From Prostheceraeus crozeri (taxonomy: Eukaryota > Platyhelminthes > Polycladida > Euryleptidae), in the NCBI GenBank assembly GCA_907163375.1, contig CAJQUW010006306.1:124001-188000 (forward strand): 64,000 bases of DNA, written 5' to 3'. Below, piece by piece: positions 36,812-49,065 of this stretch. The position numbers were made by a program, and so were the translations under genes. The notes under the pieces are model-generated. The model was not told the origin of the DNA. It saw only the letters and a program-made list of their open reading frames with translations, and ran no database searches. Each line of letters begins with the position of its first letter. The first letter of the stretch is position 1.

Positions 36812-36989
36812 GCGATTATTGTTGCGTGTGCGACGTTTCGCCCCAAAGGCTTAATCATGCACGAATGAAGATGTACAGCACAACATTCACATCATACGAC
36901 CGAAGAAAATCGATAAAGAAAATTATCACGTGAGCACATGTTAAGGTTAAAAATTCTACTGATAACAAAGATTAAAAGTACCATGAAAA

Positions 36990-39520
36990 TTAAGAAAATC
37001 TTGAGGCGGATGTGCAAAAGTTCATATGGTTGAAAGATTCTTGTCTGTTCATAGCTTGGTTACCAGCATCATTGATGTATCTGCTTTCCAAGCTCCTTCT
37101 CTTCACATAACCTTTCAGATTTCGGTGCACGATCTCCCATTCAATATTCATTGAATGTCCTTTATGGTCAGAAACAAAGTGTTCCTTCACTGCAGAGGGA
37201 TTACTCGACATTACGTGTTCCTTTATGCGCGTCCCTACCAATCTTGATGTCTCACCGATATAGTATTTCGAGCACAATTTGCAGGTTATCTTGTATATCA
37301 GGTTTTTCTCAAAACAGGAATCTTTCTCTTTTTTAGAAAAGTTACATGCACAGCAATCGGCAGAGCATTGAGGCCTTTCCTTAGGGGGGTGGAATCTCCG
37401 TTTTAAGCTGCTTCCGGAGTCGTACCAAATGTTCATCAGGTCATGTACACCTGTTCTTTTCATCAAGCTGGATATCTTCCGTTTCAAGACTTCATCAATG
37501 AAGGGGATTTTCATGTGGATTTTCTTTTCTTTATCCTTCTTCGATTTAGGCTTGTCTCTAGATCTTAGCTTTCTGTATGTCTTTTTGATAAATGGCAATG
37601 GATATCCATTTCTCACGAATATGTTAAAAATCAAATCGATGGAATAATGACGGTTTGCTTTGGATGTGGACCGTCTCTCTGCTCGAATTAGTTCCCCGAT
37701 CAATATTCCACGTTTTTGAGAAATAGGTCCTCCCGCATTCCAAGGGAAAATGCAGCCACTGTTTATCTCCTTCGTGTAAAGTCTCGAGGAGAACGTATTG
37801 TCAAAACTTTGTTGTATTTCACAGTCGAGAAAGGGAAGATAGCCGCTGGTGCTCGGTTGGTCTATGGTAAATTGTATGGCTTTGGAGACGGAGTTGCACG
37901 TGTTCAACAGTTCCGCAGAGGAGATCTCTGCTGGCCAAACAATCCAAACGTCATCAATATACCGTTTCCATATAGTGTCAGGGGGTAATTGACTCAAAAT
38001 ACTTCTTTCCACAAAATCCATGTAAATTATAGCCAATTGAGGGCTATGGAATTTCCCATCGAGAGGCCATCATTTTGCTTATATGTAGTACCATTCATAA
38101 GAACGAAATCATTTTCCAAAGCCATTGAAACTAGCGTCATGACATGATCGATGTCCATAGTACTCAAAATCTCATTTCTGTGTGAATGTCGCGAAACGAA
38201 TTGTCTCAATACTGTGAAGATACCAGGTTCTCCGTTTGCATCTGTCCTAGGCACACTACCGTAGAGATTGACAACATCCAGAGATGCTTGACTGAACGTT
38301 TTCGTAGGATCTGTCTTCAAGGATGCCAACCATTGTACAAAGTGATCTGTATTCGAAATGTGGGCTTCTACATCACAAAGAAGATCATTTAGGCATTTTG
38401 ACAATTCTTTTGACAATGTTGAAGATGGAGCGTCTAACGCAGCGACAATTGGTCGACCTTTCAAGGGACCTGGTTTATGATCTTTGGGAAGAGCATAACA
38501 ACTTGAAGGAATTGGTTCTGAGCATTTACAATTTTCCAACCATTTGTAAGTTTTCTCATTCCTTGGTTTGTACTTATTGGAAATCTTGGTCAAAGCATAA
38601 TTGAATTTCACTTGCTTAGTAGCAGGTTTCGTGTCTCTCACTTCCATAAAAGCACCAGTGTTAATTGTGGCCACTTCCACCATTTTATCATATTGATATT
38701 TAGGCATTGCAACGAGCCTACAGGTCTTGTCAGTCGGAAGTATGACGAGATCCTCTCGTAGCTTTTGGATATCATCTTTGATTTCTTGAGTTAGCGTATT
38801 AGGCCTGTGTTTCTTAGCACGAGATATTTCAGACGACTTCTGAAGTAAGGTGCGCATACCACCAGAAAATTCAGCAAGTGCATCATTAGAAATGTCTTTT
38901 CTCTTCAATTGAGCAATAACAGCATCCAGTTCAGCACTGCATTCCATCCATTGCTTATCGGAAACTGTTCCGTTGGGGTCAGTAAACGTAGGACCACAAT
39001 TCAAATAAGTTCGCGTTTTCTCAGAAATAGGTGTTTCGGAAAGATTCGTGAAACCATTCACCTGTGGGGTTTGTCGGTTTGTATAAGGAAGAGTGTCTCT
39101 TTCTGATAATAAACGTCTGAACTTATGGCTTTTGGTATGCTCTAATTTCCTCTGAGCTTCCCGTAGAAGTTCATTGTCACGTTCTTGCAGAGGAAAGATA
39201 TATGCGCTAATTCTCGATCGTCGGTTGTATTCAGAATTCAATGCCACTTGTAGCCACTGTCTGCCATGCCTGATTGCCAGTTCTTCGGCCTCGTCGGAAT
39301 TCAAAGTATTCTTTAGTAAGTTCTTCGGTCGCAAACCTCTTGGAACAATGTCATTCTTACGACAGAGTCTCAAGAACTTGATGTTGCTGTTGCATCGTGC
39401 ATTCTTGGTTGCCAAATGGAGATCAGAATTGTTAGTGATATGGCCCTGAGGCCGAGTCTCCACGTACCCGGTTCCATAATATAAAGGGTTCAAAAGAAAA
39501 GATTCTTTGGGTACTTCCAA
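36990..39520 (-). pseudogene. PLE array unit 9
   Basis: Frames 38027-39520 and 36990-38036. The protein is the same as unit 10 over all visible positions: K622, I635, Y806, V283, T403. It shares with unit 10 a silent change at CGTCGGTTGTATTC (about 39223), where other units have CGTCGATTG. The pair 9/10 looks like the most recent duplication in the array. Confidence 0.85.
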
Positions 39521-39698
39521 GCGATTATTGTTGCGTGTGCGACGTTTCGCCCCAAAGGCTTAATCATGCACGAATGAAGATGTACAGCACAACATTCACA
39601 TCATACGACCGAAGAAAATCGATAAAGAAAATTATCACGTGAGCACATGTTAAGGTTAAAAATTCTACTGATAACAAAGATTAAAAGTACCATGAAAA

Positions 39699-42229
39699 TT
39701 AAGAAAATCTTGAGGCGGATGTGCAAAAGTTCATATGGTTGAAAGATTCTTGTCTGTTCATAGCTTGGTTACCAGCATCATTGATGTATCTGCTTTCCAA
39801 GCTCCTTCTCTTCACATAACCTTTCAGATTTCGGTGCACGATCTCCCATTCAATATTCATTGAATGTCCTTTATGGTCAGAAACAAAGTGTTCCTTCACT
39901 GCAGAGGGATTACTCGACATTACGTGTTCCTTTATGCGCGTCCCTACCAATCTTGATGTCTCACCGATATAGTATTTCGAGCACAATTTGCAGGTTATCT
40001 TGTATATCAGGTTTTTCTCAAAACAGGAATCTTTCTCTTTTTTAGAAAAGTTACATGCACAGCAATCGGCAGAGCATTGAGGCCTTTCCTTAGGGGGGTG
40101 GAATCTCCGTTTTAAGCTGCTTCCGGAGTCGTACCAAATGTTCATCAGGTCATGTACACCTGTTCTTTTCATCAAGCTGGATATCTTCCGTTTCAAGACT
40201 TCATCAATGAAGGGGATTTTCATGTGGATTTTCTTTTCTTTATCCTTCTTCGATTTAGGCTTGTCTCTAGATCTTAGCTTTCTGTATGTCTTTTTGATAA
40301 ATGGCAATGGATATCCATTTCTCACGAATATGTTAAAAATCAAATCGATGGAATAATGACGGTTTGCTTTGGATGTGGACCGTCTCTCTGCTCGAATTAG
40401 TTCCCCGATCAATATTCCACGTTTTTGAGAAATAGGTCCTCCCGCATTCCAAGGGAAAATGCAGCCACTGTTTATCTCCTTCGTGTAAAGTCTCGAGGAG
40501 AACGTATTGTCAAAACTTTGTTGTATTTCACAGTCGAGAAAGGGAAGATAGCCGCTGGTGCTCGGTTGGTCTATGGTAAATTGTATGGCTTTGGAGACGG
40601 AGTTGCACGTGTTCAACAGTTCCGCAGAGGAGATCTCTGCTGGCCAAACAATCCAAACGTCATCAATATACCGTTTCCATATAGTGTCAGGGGGTAATTG
40701 ACTCAAAATACTTCTTTCCACAAAATCCATGTAAATTATAGCCAATTGAGGGCTATGGAATTTCCCATCGAGAGGCCATCATTTTGCTTATATGTAGTAC
40801 CATTCATAAGAACGAAATCATTTTCCAAAGCCATTGAAACTAGCGTCATGACATGATCGATGTCCATAGTACTCAAAATCTCATTTCTGTGTGAATGTCG
40901 CGAAACGAATTGTCTCAATACTGTGAAGATACCAGGTTCTCCGTTTGCATCTGTCCTAGGCACACTACCGTAGAGATTGACAACATCCAGAGATGCTTGA
41001 CTGAACGTTTTCGTAGGATCTGTCTTCAAGGATGCCAACCATTGTACAAAGTGATCTGTATTCGAAATGTGGGCTTCTACATCACAAAGAAGATCATTTA
41101 GGCATTTTGACAATTCTTTTGACAATGTTGAAGATGGAGCGTCTAACGCAGCGACAATTGGTCGACCTTTCAAGGGACCTGGTTTATGATCTTTGGGAAG
41201 AGCATAACAACTTGAAGGAATTGGTTCTGAGCATTTACAATTTTCCAACCATTTGTAAGTTTTCTCATTCCTTGGTTTGTACTTATTGGAAATCTTGGTC
41301 AAAGCATAATTGAATTTCACTTGCTTAGTAGCAGGTTTCGTGTCTCTCACTTCCATAAAAGCACCAGTGTTAATTGTGGCCACTTCCACCATTTTATCAT
41401 ATTGATATTTAGGCATTGCAACGAGCCTACAGGTCTTGTCAGTCGGAAGTATGACGAGATCCTCTCGTAGCTTTTGGATATCATCTTTGATTTCTTGAGT
41501 TAGCGTATTAGGCCTGTGTTTCTTAGCACGAGATATTTCAGACGACTTCTGAAGTAAGGTGCGCATACCACCAGAAAATTCAGCAAGTGCATCATTAGAA
41601 ATGTCTTTTCTCTTCAATTGAGCAATAACAGCATCCAGTTCAGCACTGCATTCCATCCATTGCTTATCGGAAACTGTTCCGTTGGGGTCAGTAAACGTAG
41701 GACCACAATTCAAATAAGTTCGCGTTTTCTCAGAAATAGGTGTTTCGGAAAGATTCGTGAAACCATTCACCTGTGGGGTTTGTCGGTTTGTATAAGGAAG
41801 AGTGTCTCTTTCTGATAATAAACGTCTGAACTTATGGCTTTTGGTATGCTCTAATTTCCTCTGAGCTTCCCGTAGAAGTTCATTGTCACGTTCTTGCAGA
41901 GGAAAGATATATGCGCTAATTCTCGATCGTCGGTTGTATTCAGAATTCAATGCCACTTGTAGCCACTGTCTGCCATGCCTGATTGCCAGTTCTTCGGCCT
42001 CGTCGGAATTCAAAGTATTCTTTAGTAAGTTCTTCGGTCGCAAACCTCTTGGAACAATGTCATTCTTACGACAGAGTCTCAAGAACTTGATGTTGCTGTT
42101 GCATCGTGCATTCTTGGTTGCCAAATGGAGATCAGAATTGTTAGTGATATGGCCCTGAGGCCGAGTCTCCACGTACCCGGTTCCATAATATAAAGGGTTC
42201 AAAAGAAAAGATTCTTTGGGTACTTCCAA
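39699..42229 (-). pseudogene. PLE array unit 10
   Basis: Frames 40736-42229 and 39699-40745. Amino acids match unit 9 throughout. The inverted arm at 44052-45298 matches the C-terminal halves of units 9 and 10 at the diagnostic positions, making one of these, or their ancestor, its probable source. Confidence 0.85.
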
Positions 42230-42407
42230 GCGATTATTGTTGCGTGTGCGACGTTTCGCCCCAAAGGCTTAATCATGCACGAATGAAGATGTACAGCACA
42301 ACATTCACATCATACGACCGAAGAAAATCGATAAAGAAAATTATCACGTGAGCACATGTTAAGGTTAAAAATTCTACTGATAACAAAGATTAAAAGTACC
42401 ATGAAAA

Positions 42408-44051
42408 TTAAGAAAATCTTGAGGCGGATGTGCAAAAGTTCATATGGTTGAAAGATTCTTGTCTGTTCATAGCTTGGTTACCAGCATCATTGATGTATCT
42501 GCTTTCCAAGCTCCTTCTCTTCACATGACCTTTCAGATTTCGGTGCACGATCTCCCATTCAATATTCATTGAATGTCCTTTATGGTCAGAAACAAAGTGT
42601 TCCTTCACTGCAGAGGGATTACTCGACATTACGTGTTCCTTTATGCGCGTCCCTACCAATCTTGATGTCTCACCGATATAGTATTTCCAGCACAATTTGC
42701 AGGTTATCTTGTATATCAGGTTTTTCTCAAAACCGGAATCTTTCTCTTTTTTAGAAAAGTTACATGCACAGCAATCGGCAGAGCATTGAGGCCTTTCCTT
42801 AGGGGGGTGGAATCTCCGTTTTAAGCTGCTTCCGGAGTCGTACCAAATGTTCATCAGGTCATGTACACCTGTTCTTTTCATCAAGCTGGATATCTTCCGT
42901 TTCAAGACTTCATCAATGAAGGGGATTTTCATGTGGATTTTCTTTTCTTTATCCTTCTTCGATTTAGGCTTGTCTCTAGATCTTAGCTTTCTGTATGTCT
43001 TTTTGATAAATGGCAATGGATATCCATTTCTCACGAATATGTTAAAAATCAAATCGATGGAATAATGACGGTTTGCTTTGGATGTGGACCGTCTCTCTGC
43101 TCGAATTAGTTCCCCGATCAATATTCCACGTTTTTGAGAAATAGGTCCTCCCGCATTCCAAGGGAAAATGCAGCCACTGTTTATCTCCTTCGTGTAAAGT
43201 CTCGAGGAGAACGTATTGTCAAAACTTTGTTGTATTTCACAGTCGAGAAAGGGAAGATAGCCGCTGGTGCTCGGTTGGTCTATGGTAAATTGTATGGCTT
43301 TGGAGACGGAGTTGCACGTGTTCAACAGTTCCGCAGAGGAGATCTCTGCTGGCCAAACAATCCAAACGTCATCAATATACCGTTTCCATATAGTGTCAGG
43401 GGGTAATTGACTCAAAATACTTCTTTCCACAAAATCCATGTAAATTATAGCCAATTGAGGGCTATGGAATTTCCCATCGAGAGGCCATCATTTTGCTTAT
43501 ATGTAGTACCATTCATAAGAACGAAATCATTTTCCAAAGCCATTGAAACTAGCGTCATGACATGATCGATGTCCATAGTACTCAAAATCTCATTTCTGTG
43601 TGAATGTCGCGAAACGAATTGTCTCAATACTGTGAAGATAACAGGTTCTCCGTTTGCATCTGTCCTAGGCACACTACCGTAGAGATTGACAACATCCAGA
43701 GATGCTTGACTGAACGTTTTTGTAGGATCTGTCTTCAAGGATGCCAACCATTGTACAAAGTGATCTGTATTCGAAATGTGGGCTTCTACATCACAAAGAA
43801 GATCATTTAGGCATTTTGACAATTCTTTTGACAATGTTGAAGATGGAGCGTCTAACGCAGCGACAATTGGTCGACCTTTCAAGGGACCTGGTTTATGATC
43901 TTTGGGAAGAGCATAACAACTTGAAGGAATTGGTTCTGAGCATTTACAATTTTCCAACCATTTGTAAGTTTTCTCATTCCTTGGTTTGTACTTATTGGAA
44001 ATCTTGGTCAAAGCATAATTGAATTTCACTTGCTTAGTAGCAGGTTTCGTG
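42408..44051 (-). pseudogene. PLE array unit 11, cut by the inversion junction
   Basis: Frames 42408-43454 (348 codons) and 43445-44051, the second running into unrelated inverted sequence. The N-terminal half of the RT is absent because orientation flips after GCAGGTTTCGTG at about 44051. Private changes are Gly for Cys (DSGFEKN) and Trp for Ser (CKLCWKYYIG) in the endonuclease region, Val for Gly (GEPVIF) in the RT and H806. It therefore has more private changes than internal units, as expected for an edge copy that is less often homogenised. Confidence 0.85.
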
Positions 44052-45529
44052 ACGGAAGAACCTGGTATCTTCACAGTATTGAGACAATTCGTTTCGCGAC
44101 ATTCACACAGAAATGAGATTTTGAGTACTATGGACATCGATCATGTCATGACGCTAGTTTCAATGGCTTTGGAAAATGATTTCGTTCTTATGAATGGTAC
44201 TACCTATAAGCAAAATGATGGCCTCTCGATGGGAAATTCCATAGCCCTCAATTGGCTATAATTTACATGGATTTTGTGGAAAGAAGTATTTTGAGTCAAT
44301 TACCCCCTGACACTATATGGAAACGGTATATTGATGACGTTTGGATTGTTTGGCCAGCAGAGATCTCCTCTGCGGAACTGTTGAACACGTGCAACTCCGT
44401 CTCCAAAGCCATACAATTTACCATAGACCAACCGAGCACCAGCGGCTATCTTCCCTTTCTCGACTGTGAAATACAACAAAGTTTTGACAATACGTTCTCC
44501 TCGAGACTTTACACGAAGGAGATAAACAGTGGCTGCATTTTCCCTTGGAATGCGGGAGGACCTATTTCTCAAAAACGTGGAATATTGATCGGGGAACTAA
44601 TTCGAGCAGAGAGACGGTCCACATCCAAAGCAAACCGTCATTATTCCATCGATTTGATTTTTAACATATTCGTGAGAAATGGATATCCATTGCCATTTAT
44701 CAAAAAGACATACAGAAAGCTAAGATCTAGAGACAAGCCTAAATCGAAGAAGGATAAAGAAAAGAAAATCCACATGAAAATCCCCTTCATTGATGAAGTC
44801 TTGAAACGGAAGATATCCAGCTTGATGAAAAGAACAGGTGTACATGACCTGATGAACATTTGGTACGACTCCGGAAGCAGCTTAAAACGGAGATTCCACC
44901 CCCCTAAGGAAAGGCCTCAATGCTCTGCCGATTGCTGTGCATGTAACTTTTCTAAAAAAGAGAAAGATTCCTGTTTTGAGAAAAACCTGATATACAAGAT
45001 AACCTGCAAATTGTGCTCGAAATACTATATCGGTGAGACATCAAGATTGGTAGGGACGCGCATAAAGGAACACGTAATGTCGAGTAATCCCTCTGCAGTG
45101 AAGGAACACTTTGTTTCTGACCATAAAGGACATTCAATGAATATTGAATGGGAGATCGTGCACCGAAATCTGAAAGGTTATGTGAAGAGAAGGAGCTTGG
45201 AAAGCAGATACATCAATGATGCTGGTAACCAAGCTATGAACAGACAAGAATCTTTCAACCATATGAACTTTTGCACATCCGCCTCAAGATTTTCTTAATT
45301 TTCATGGTACTTTTAATCTTTGTTATCAGTAGAATTTTTAACCTTAACATGTGCTCACGTGATAATTTTCTTTATCGATTTTCTTCGGTCGTATGATGTG
45401 AATGTTGTGCTGTACATCTTCATTCGTGCATGATTAAGACTTTGGGGCGAAACGTCGCACACGCAACAATAATCGCTTGGAAGTACCCGAAGAATCTTTT
45501 CTTTTGAACCCTTTATACCTACATCTTAG
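44052..45529 (+). pseudogene. Inverted partial PLE unit (unit 12)
   Basis: Plus-strand copy from the RT palm (about residue 429) to the end of the GIY-YIG domain, followed by the 3' spacer to ACCTACATCTTAG at 45517-45529. Frames are 44019-44261 and 44252-45298 (348 codons), with the usual three-C junction. The diagnostic residues K622, I635 and Y806 match units 9/10. The spacer has the AGTCTT variant (reverse complement AAGACTT here) seen otherwise only after unit 1. The arm pairs with unit 11 around a non-palindromic centre of about 400 bp (43652-44051). Confidence 0.85.
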
Positions 45530-45731
45530 GTGAATATTTTTATATTTTTATCGATTTCGGTATAGTTTTTATGTGATTTTTCAATTTTAGAAAGAAATAA
45601 AAGCGAAAATTTTTCCAACGTTCCAACGAAATTTTTTTCCAATATTCCAATGTTTCGCTCATAGTCTATTGAGCATTCTCAAGGGTACACAGATAAAAAT
45701 TAGTGACTGGATTACATACATGAACTGACTA
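45530..45731 (-). repeat. Inverted copy of the left-flank PLE 3' region
   Basis: This is the reverse complement of about 14150-14348, including the hammerhead-like motif, with only scattered differences (for example TTTTTCAATTTTAG against TTTTTTAATTTTAG). It continues directly from the inverted unit, as it does at the left boundary of the array. The contiguous stretch 44052-45731 is therefore an inverted copy of the array's left edge together with DNA outside the array. Confidence 0.8.
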
Positions 45732-45746
45732 CATTTTCGATTTTCG

Positions 45747-45935
45747 ATCGATTTTCTTCGGTCGTATGATGTGAATGTTGTGCTGTACATCTTCATTCGT
45801 GCATGATTAAGCCTTTGGGGCGAAACGTCGCACACGCAACAATAATCGCTTGGAAGTACCCGAAGAATCTTTTCTTTTGAACCCTTTATATTATGGAACC
45901 GGGTACGTGGAGGACTCGGCCTCAGGGCCATATCA
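45747..45935 (+). pseudogene. Terminal PLE unit fragment (spacer and 5' coding start)
   Basis: A plus-strand fragment from ATCGATTTTCTTCGG in the spacer through the hammerhead-like motif to the first about 20 codons, ending at CATATCAC. It contains the extra base otherwise private to unit 4, so ATGGAACCGGGTACG is in the RT frame here. It abuts CTAAGATGTAGGT, the right copy of the 13-bp direct repeat. Confidence 0.8.
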
Positions 45936-45948
45936 CTAAGATGTAGGT
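45936..45948 (+). repeat. 13-bp direct repeat bordering the array, right copy
   Basis: CTAAGATGTAGGT, identical to 14349-14361. The first four bases may be microhomology, since the unit itself continues CACTAAC at this point, so as few as 9 bp may be independent support. Confidence 0.55.
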
Positions 45949-47360
45949 GTCTAGCTATGACCATTATCGACATGTTTATTACATTTTGCAACAAATCAGT
46001 CTTTTCATATTATTGCTAACACCACTGAAAATTTTGTCTTTCATCAATATTTGAATAACTTGCACAAAGATCAGATATTGGCTACCTTTTCAGCACGATC
46101 TTTATCAAACTTCATACTGCTACCTTAAATGAAGCCGACAGTAGGCCTACAGTATGAAAATCTTGCGCTCTATTCCAATATTTTGAACCTATCTTTGGAC
46201 TAATAGCTAATAACCTCATTACTATTAATGAGAATTTTAAACTTAGAAGTTTTATCTATTTCTAGCAGATAGAAGAAAAATAGTAACAGCTTTCAGAGAG
46301 CCTCAAATCCACGAATTCTGTTGAGAATATGATCATGATATTCTACACGTGCCTGTGATATGTTATTTGCTGTAGACATCATTTAAAGTCGAACATGTAT
46401 ATTGAATGTGATCTGGAAGAACTCTGTTTACGATTGAAAACTTATTTTCATTGAAATGAATCATTATTATCAGAAATATAGATGATCATGTTCATGTATT
46501 GAGATGTGGATGGAAATCTACAGGTGTTAGAAATAACATGAAAGAGAATGTACACGTATAGCAGTGATAATTTCTATCTATAACAGGTCTGCTCAAATAT
46601 GCTCATTGATAGATATATTATCACCTTTCCGCAATTTTGAAACTTTTACAGAGATATTATTGACACATTTCACTGATGAAGTCAACTATATGTAAGATTA
46701 TTTCACATATACGCACATATGTAAGTAATTATAGCAAGATGTCTTTCGTGAAATAATAAACATGTATTTTTAAAGCAATGATTGTCATTGTATTGTCCCT
46801 AATCCAGTTACACAATTATTTAAGATGCGTCAAATATGCCAATAACTTAGTAATATAAACGAATAAATAATTAACTTCAACAATTGGAGGAATGTTGAGC
46901 TCATGAAAGAACCGAGAACTGATTATTTTACAAACAAATCACTTGTATTATTCAGCTGATCAATAGATGAGAAACTCAAATGAATTGAAATGTAAACCCA
47001 TAAAATTGAGTCCACTTGAACGGTTGACGGAGGTGTAATTTTATTTTGATGTAAACATCTAGAGCAAAAATTAGAACATCGAATTTTGCTCAATTGTGCC
47101 ACTAGCTCATTGATCCATATTTCTATAATTTGTAAAAGATTTCTTTTTAAATATCCGGTAACACCGATTTCCAGATTTTTTTGCAGTAGGCCATTTTTTT
47201 AGCTATTCAGTTAAAAGATATCAAATTTTTTCGATTATTTTAAGATACTCGATACAAATCATTTTTAAAGAACACCATCAAGTTGTCTTCTAAATCGAAA
47301 AAAATTGATAAAAGTCGGTTTCATTTTATGAAATTGCATGCTCAAAAGTTTCGTCGAAAA

Positions 47361-49065
47361 TCGTCATTCCACGACGTTATTTAACTATTTTTCAATATTG
47401 CATCGGTCACAGTCAAGAAATTCATTCATATTGCATGCCTAATTACTTTAAACATGTGTGATGCCATAGACCATGCCAGAAGACCAGCTAGCTGTCGCAT
47501 TTGTCATCTAAAGGAAAATCAAAATCGTCATTTCACGACAATAAATAATGTCGCGATATGACGCGTCATTGTGTAACAGTGCAAGTAGAACTTTCAGACT
47601 TCAATCAAGCCTGCGTAAAACTCAAATGATAGCATACATGCCACAGACGACTGGTGTGTCATATAGGTGTGTGCGTAGACAGAAATATCCCGCGCGTTTT
47701 GGCTCAATTTCATTCACTCAGCTATAAATTGAATATTCAACTTTATAGGCTACTCCAAACTCGTTAAAACTTTATAACTCTCGTTACCACTTAAATGCTG
47801 TTCAACATATTCGACTGAATTGGGAAGAAGGTGGATCAAATAAAACTACGATGATCGAAGAAAAAGCTCACGCTATGATAAAGAAGAGAGTAGGCCTATC
47901 AGAGCAGCCAAGAGTCTTGGTCCACTGCGCACGAGCGAGAAAAATATTGAAGCAAAGAAGCAGATTTGGAGATACAGAAATAAATAGAAAGAACCACGTA
48001 CGAGTTCTCGCATTCACCTACAGAATTTCAAATGTGTGCGCTATTCCGTCACGAAAGCGGGGTTACTTCAATCAGGTGTGAGAGATGGATAAATTCACCA
48101 CAACTATTTGGGCTTAGTAATACCTGTATTTGATAGTATTTGTATTTTTAACCTAGTAATACTTGTGTATCCACGTGTAGAGATTTGATTAACACGTGGA
48201 AAAGGATATCCAATTCTACTACACTAAAAAAGCGCATTCATTAGTTAACCGAATCTCCCGAGTTGACGGACTCTTCAACAGTCAGGACCAAAGGGAACGC
48301 GCTGTTCCTTCAGCAACGAATATTATGAAAACACCTAATTTAGTAGTATTGCGTTTGAATCGTGCGTACATAAATGTGTTGAATTTTCTATTCTTTTGAT
48401 GAGGAATTACCTATAGATGAGTAAAGTAGTTTATATTCTTAATGGGTGTTATTTTGCTTTGATACACTGTTTGACTTCGATTCTAACTTCATTCTTTTTA
48501 ACTTCATGCATGGTTATAGGCCTACCAGTTAACAGATTGTGTACCCGTAGAGAATCCAGATGATGCATGCATCAATGCAACCGCCGAGCTGATATACGTG
48601 ATGTCGTGTAATCACTTCAATGCTTCTGTTGTATAGAGAATTTGTGACAAAAAGTTCGGCTAATTGTAGGAAACCCAAAACGTCATTCCATGACAATTGA
48701 AAATCTTCAATTTCTTCAAAAGTCAGAGTATCTGACGAATAATCGGCAATGCGTTGTAGTAAAGGTGAGCTCTGGGGCAGCATTTATTGTCTTCACTTAT
48801 GGAATAAGTTTAGTAGAGAACAGATTTTCTCAATTGAATGACATGATAGAATTTAGGTGTTTCATTTGCATCATTCCACAACAATTGAGGTTTACTGCCA
48901 AAATGACAGGTTTGATGGTTTGTTAATGAAGTAATTTTACCCCACCTAATACAATATCGGTATCCGGTTCATGAAAATGTCTGCTAACAATTTCTAAAAT
49001 CATTTGAGTATATCATAATATTCGTGTCAAAATAGGTAAAATGCGAAAGTCGTCATTCAACGACG
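47361..49065 (+). repeat. Recurring CGTCATTCCACGAC-like word (five copies)
   Basis: Copies lie at 47361-47375, 47525-47540, 48681-48695, 48869-48884 and 49050-49065. The full form TCGTCATTCCACGA has inverted TCGT/ACGA ends around CATTCC. Several copies are preceded by A-rich sequence and followed by ACAATAAAT- or ACAATTGA-like tails, so more than the core is shared. Whether they are parts of one decayed repeat or binding-site-like words is unknown. Confidence 0.5.

Larger units (their letters stand above)
14362..45935 (-). mobile_element. Tandem Penelope-like element array with inverted right end
   Basis: Eleven head-to-tail units occupy 14362-44051 on the minus strand. Coding stops lie at 14580, 17289, 20000, 23439, 26149, 28858, 31569, 34281, 36990, 39699 and 42408. 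The base period is 2,709 bp, and departures of 1-3 bp are explained by visible small indels. The one large departure (3,439 bp) is a 727-bp insertion between units 3 and 4. A plus-strand partial unit (44052-45529), an inverted copy of the left flank (45530-45731) and a plus-strand unit fragment (45747-45935) close the right side. The units look over 99% identical by eye, so amplification is recent or the units are kept alike by conversion. Confidence 0.9.

Noticed and set aside
14362-44051. CRISPR-like regular repeats
   Set aside because: The period is 2.7 kb of coding sequence in a eukaryotic context, not short repeats with unique spacers.
14362-45935. Array read as an LTR retrotransposon cluster or as satellite DNA
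   Set aside because: The units have no gag, protease, integrase or true LTRs. The RT with YIDD, the NGYP thumb and the fused GIY-YIG domain are those of Penelope-like elements; the unit is coding, not satellite.
47851-48081. 76-codon frame as a host gene exon
   Set aside because: No recognisable domain or supporting splice sites; similar lengths are common by chance here.
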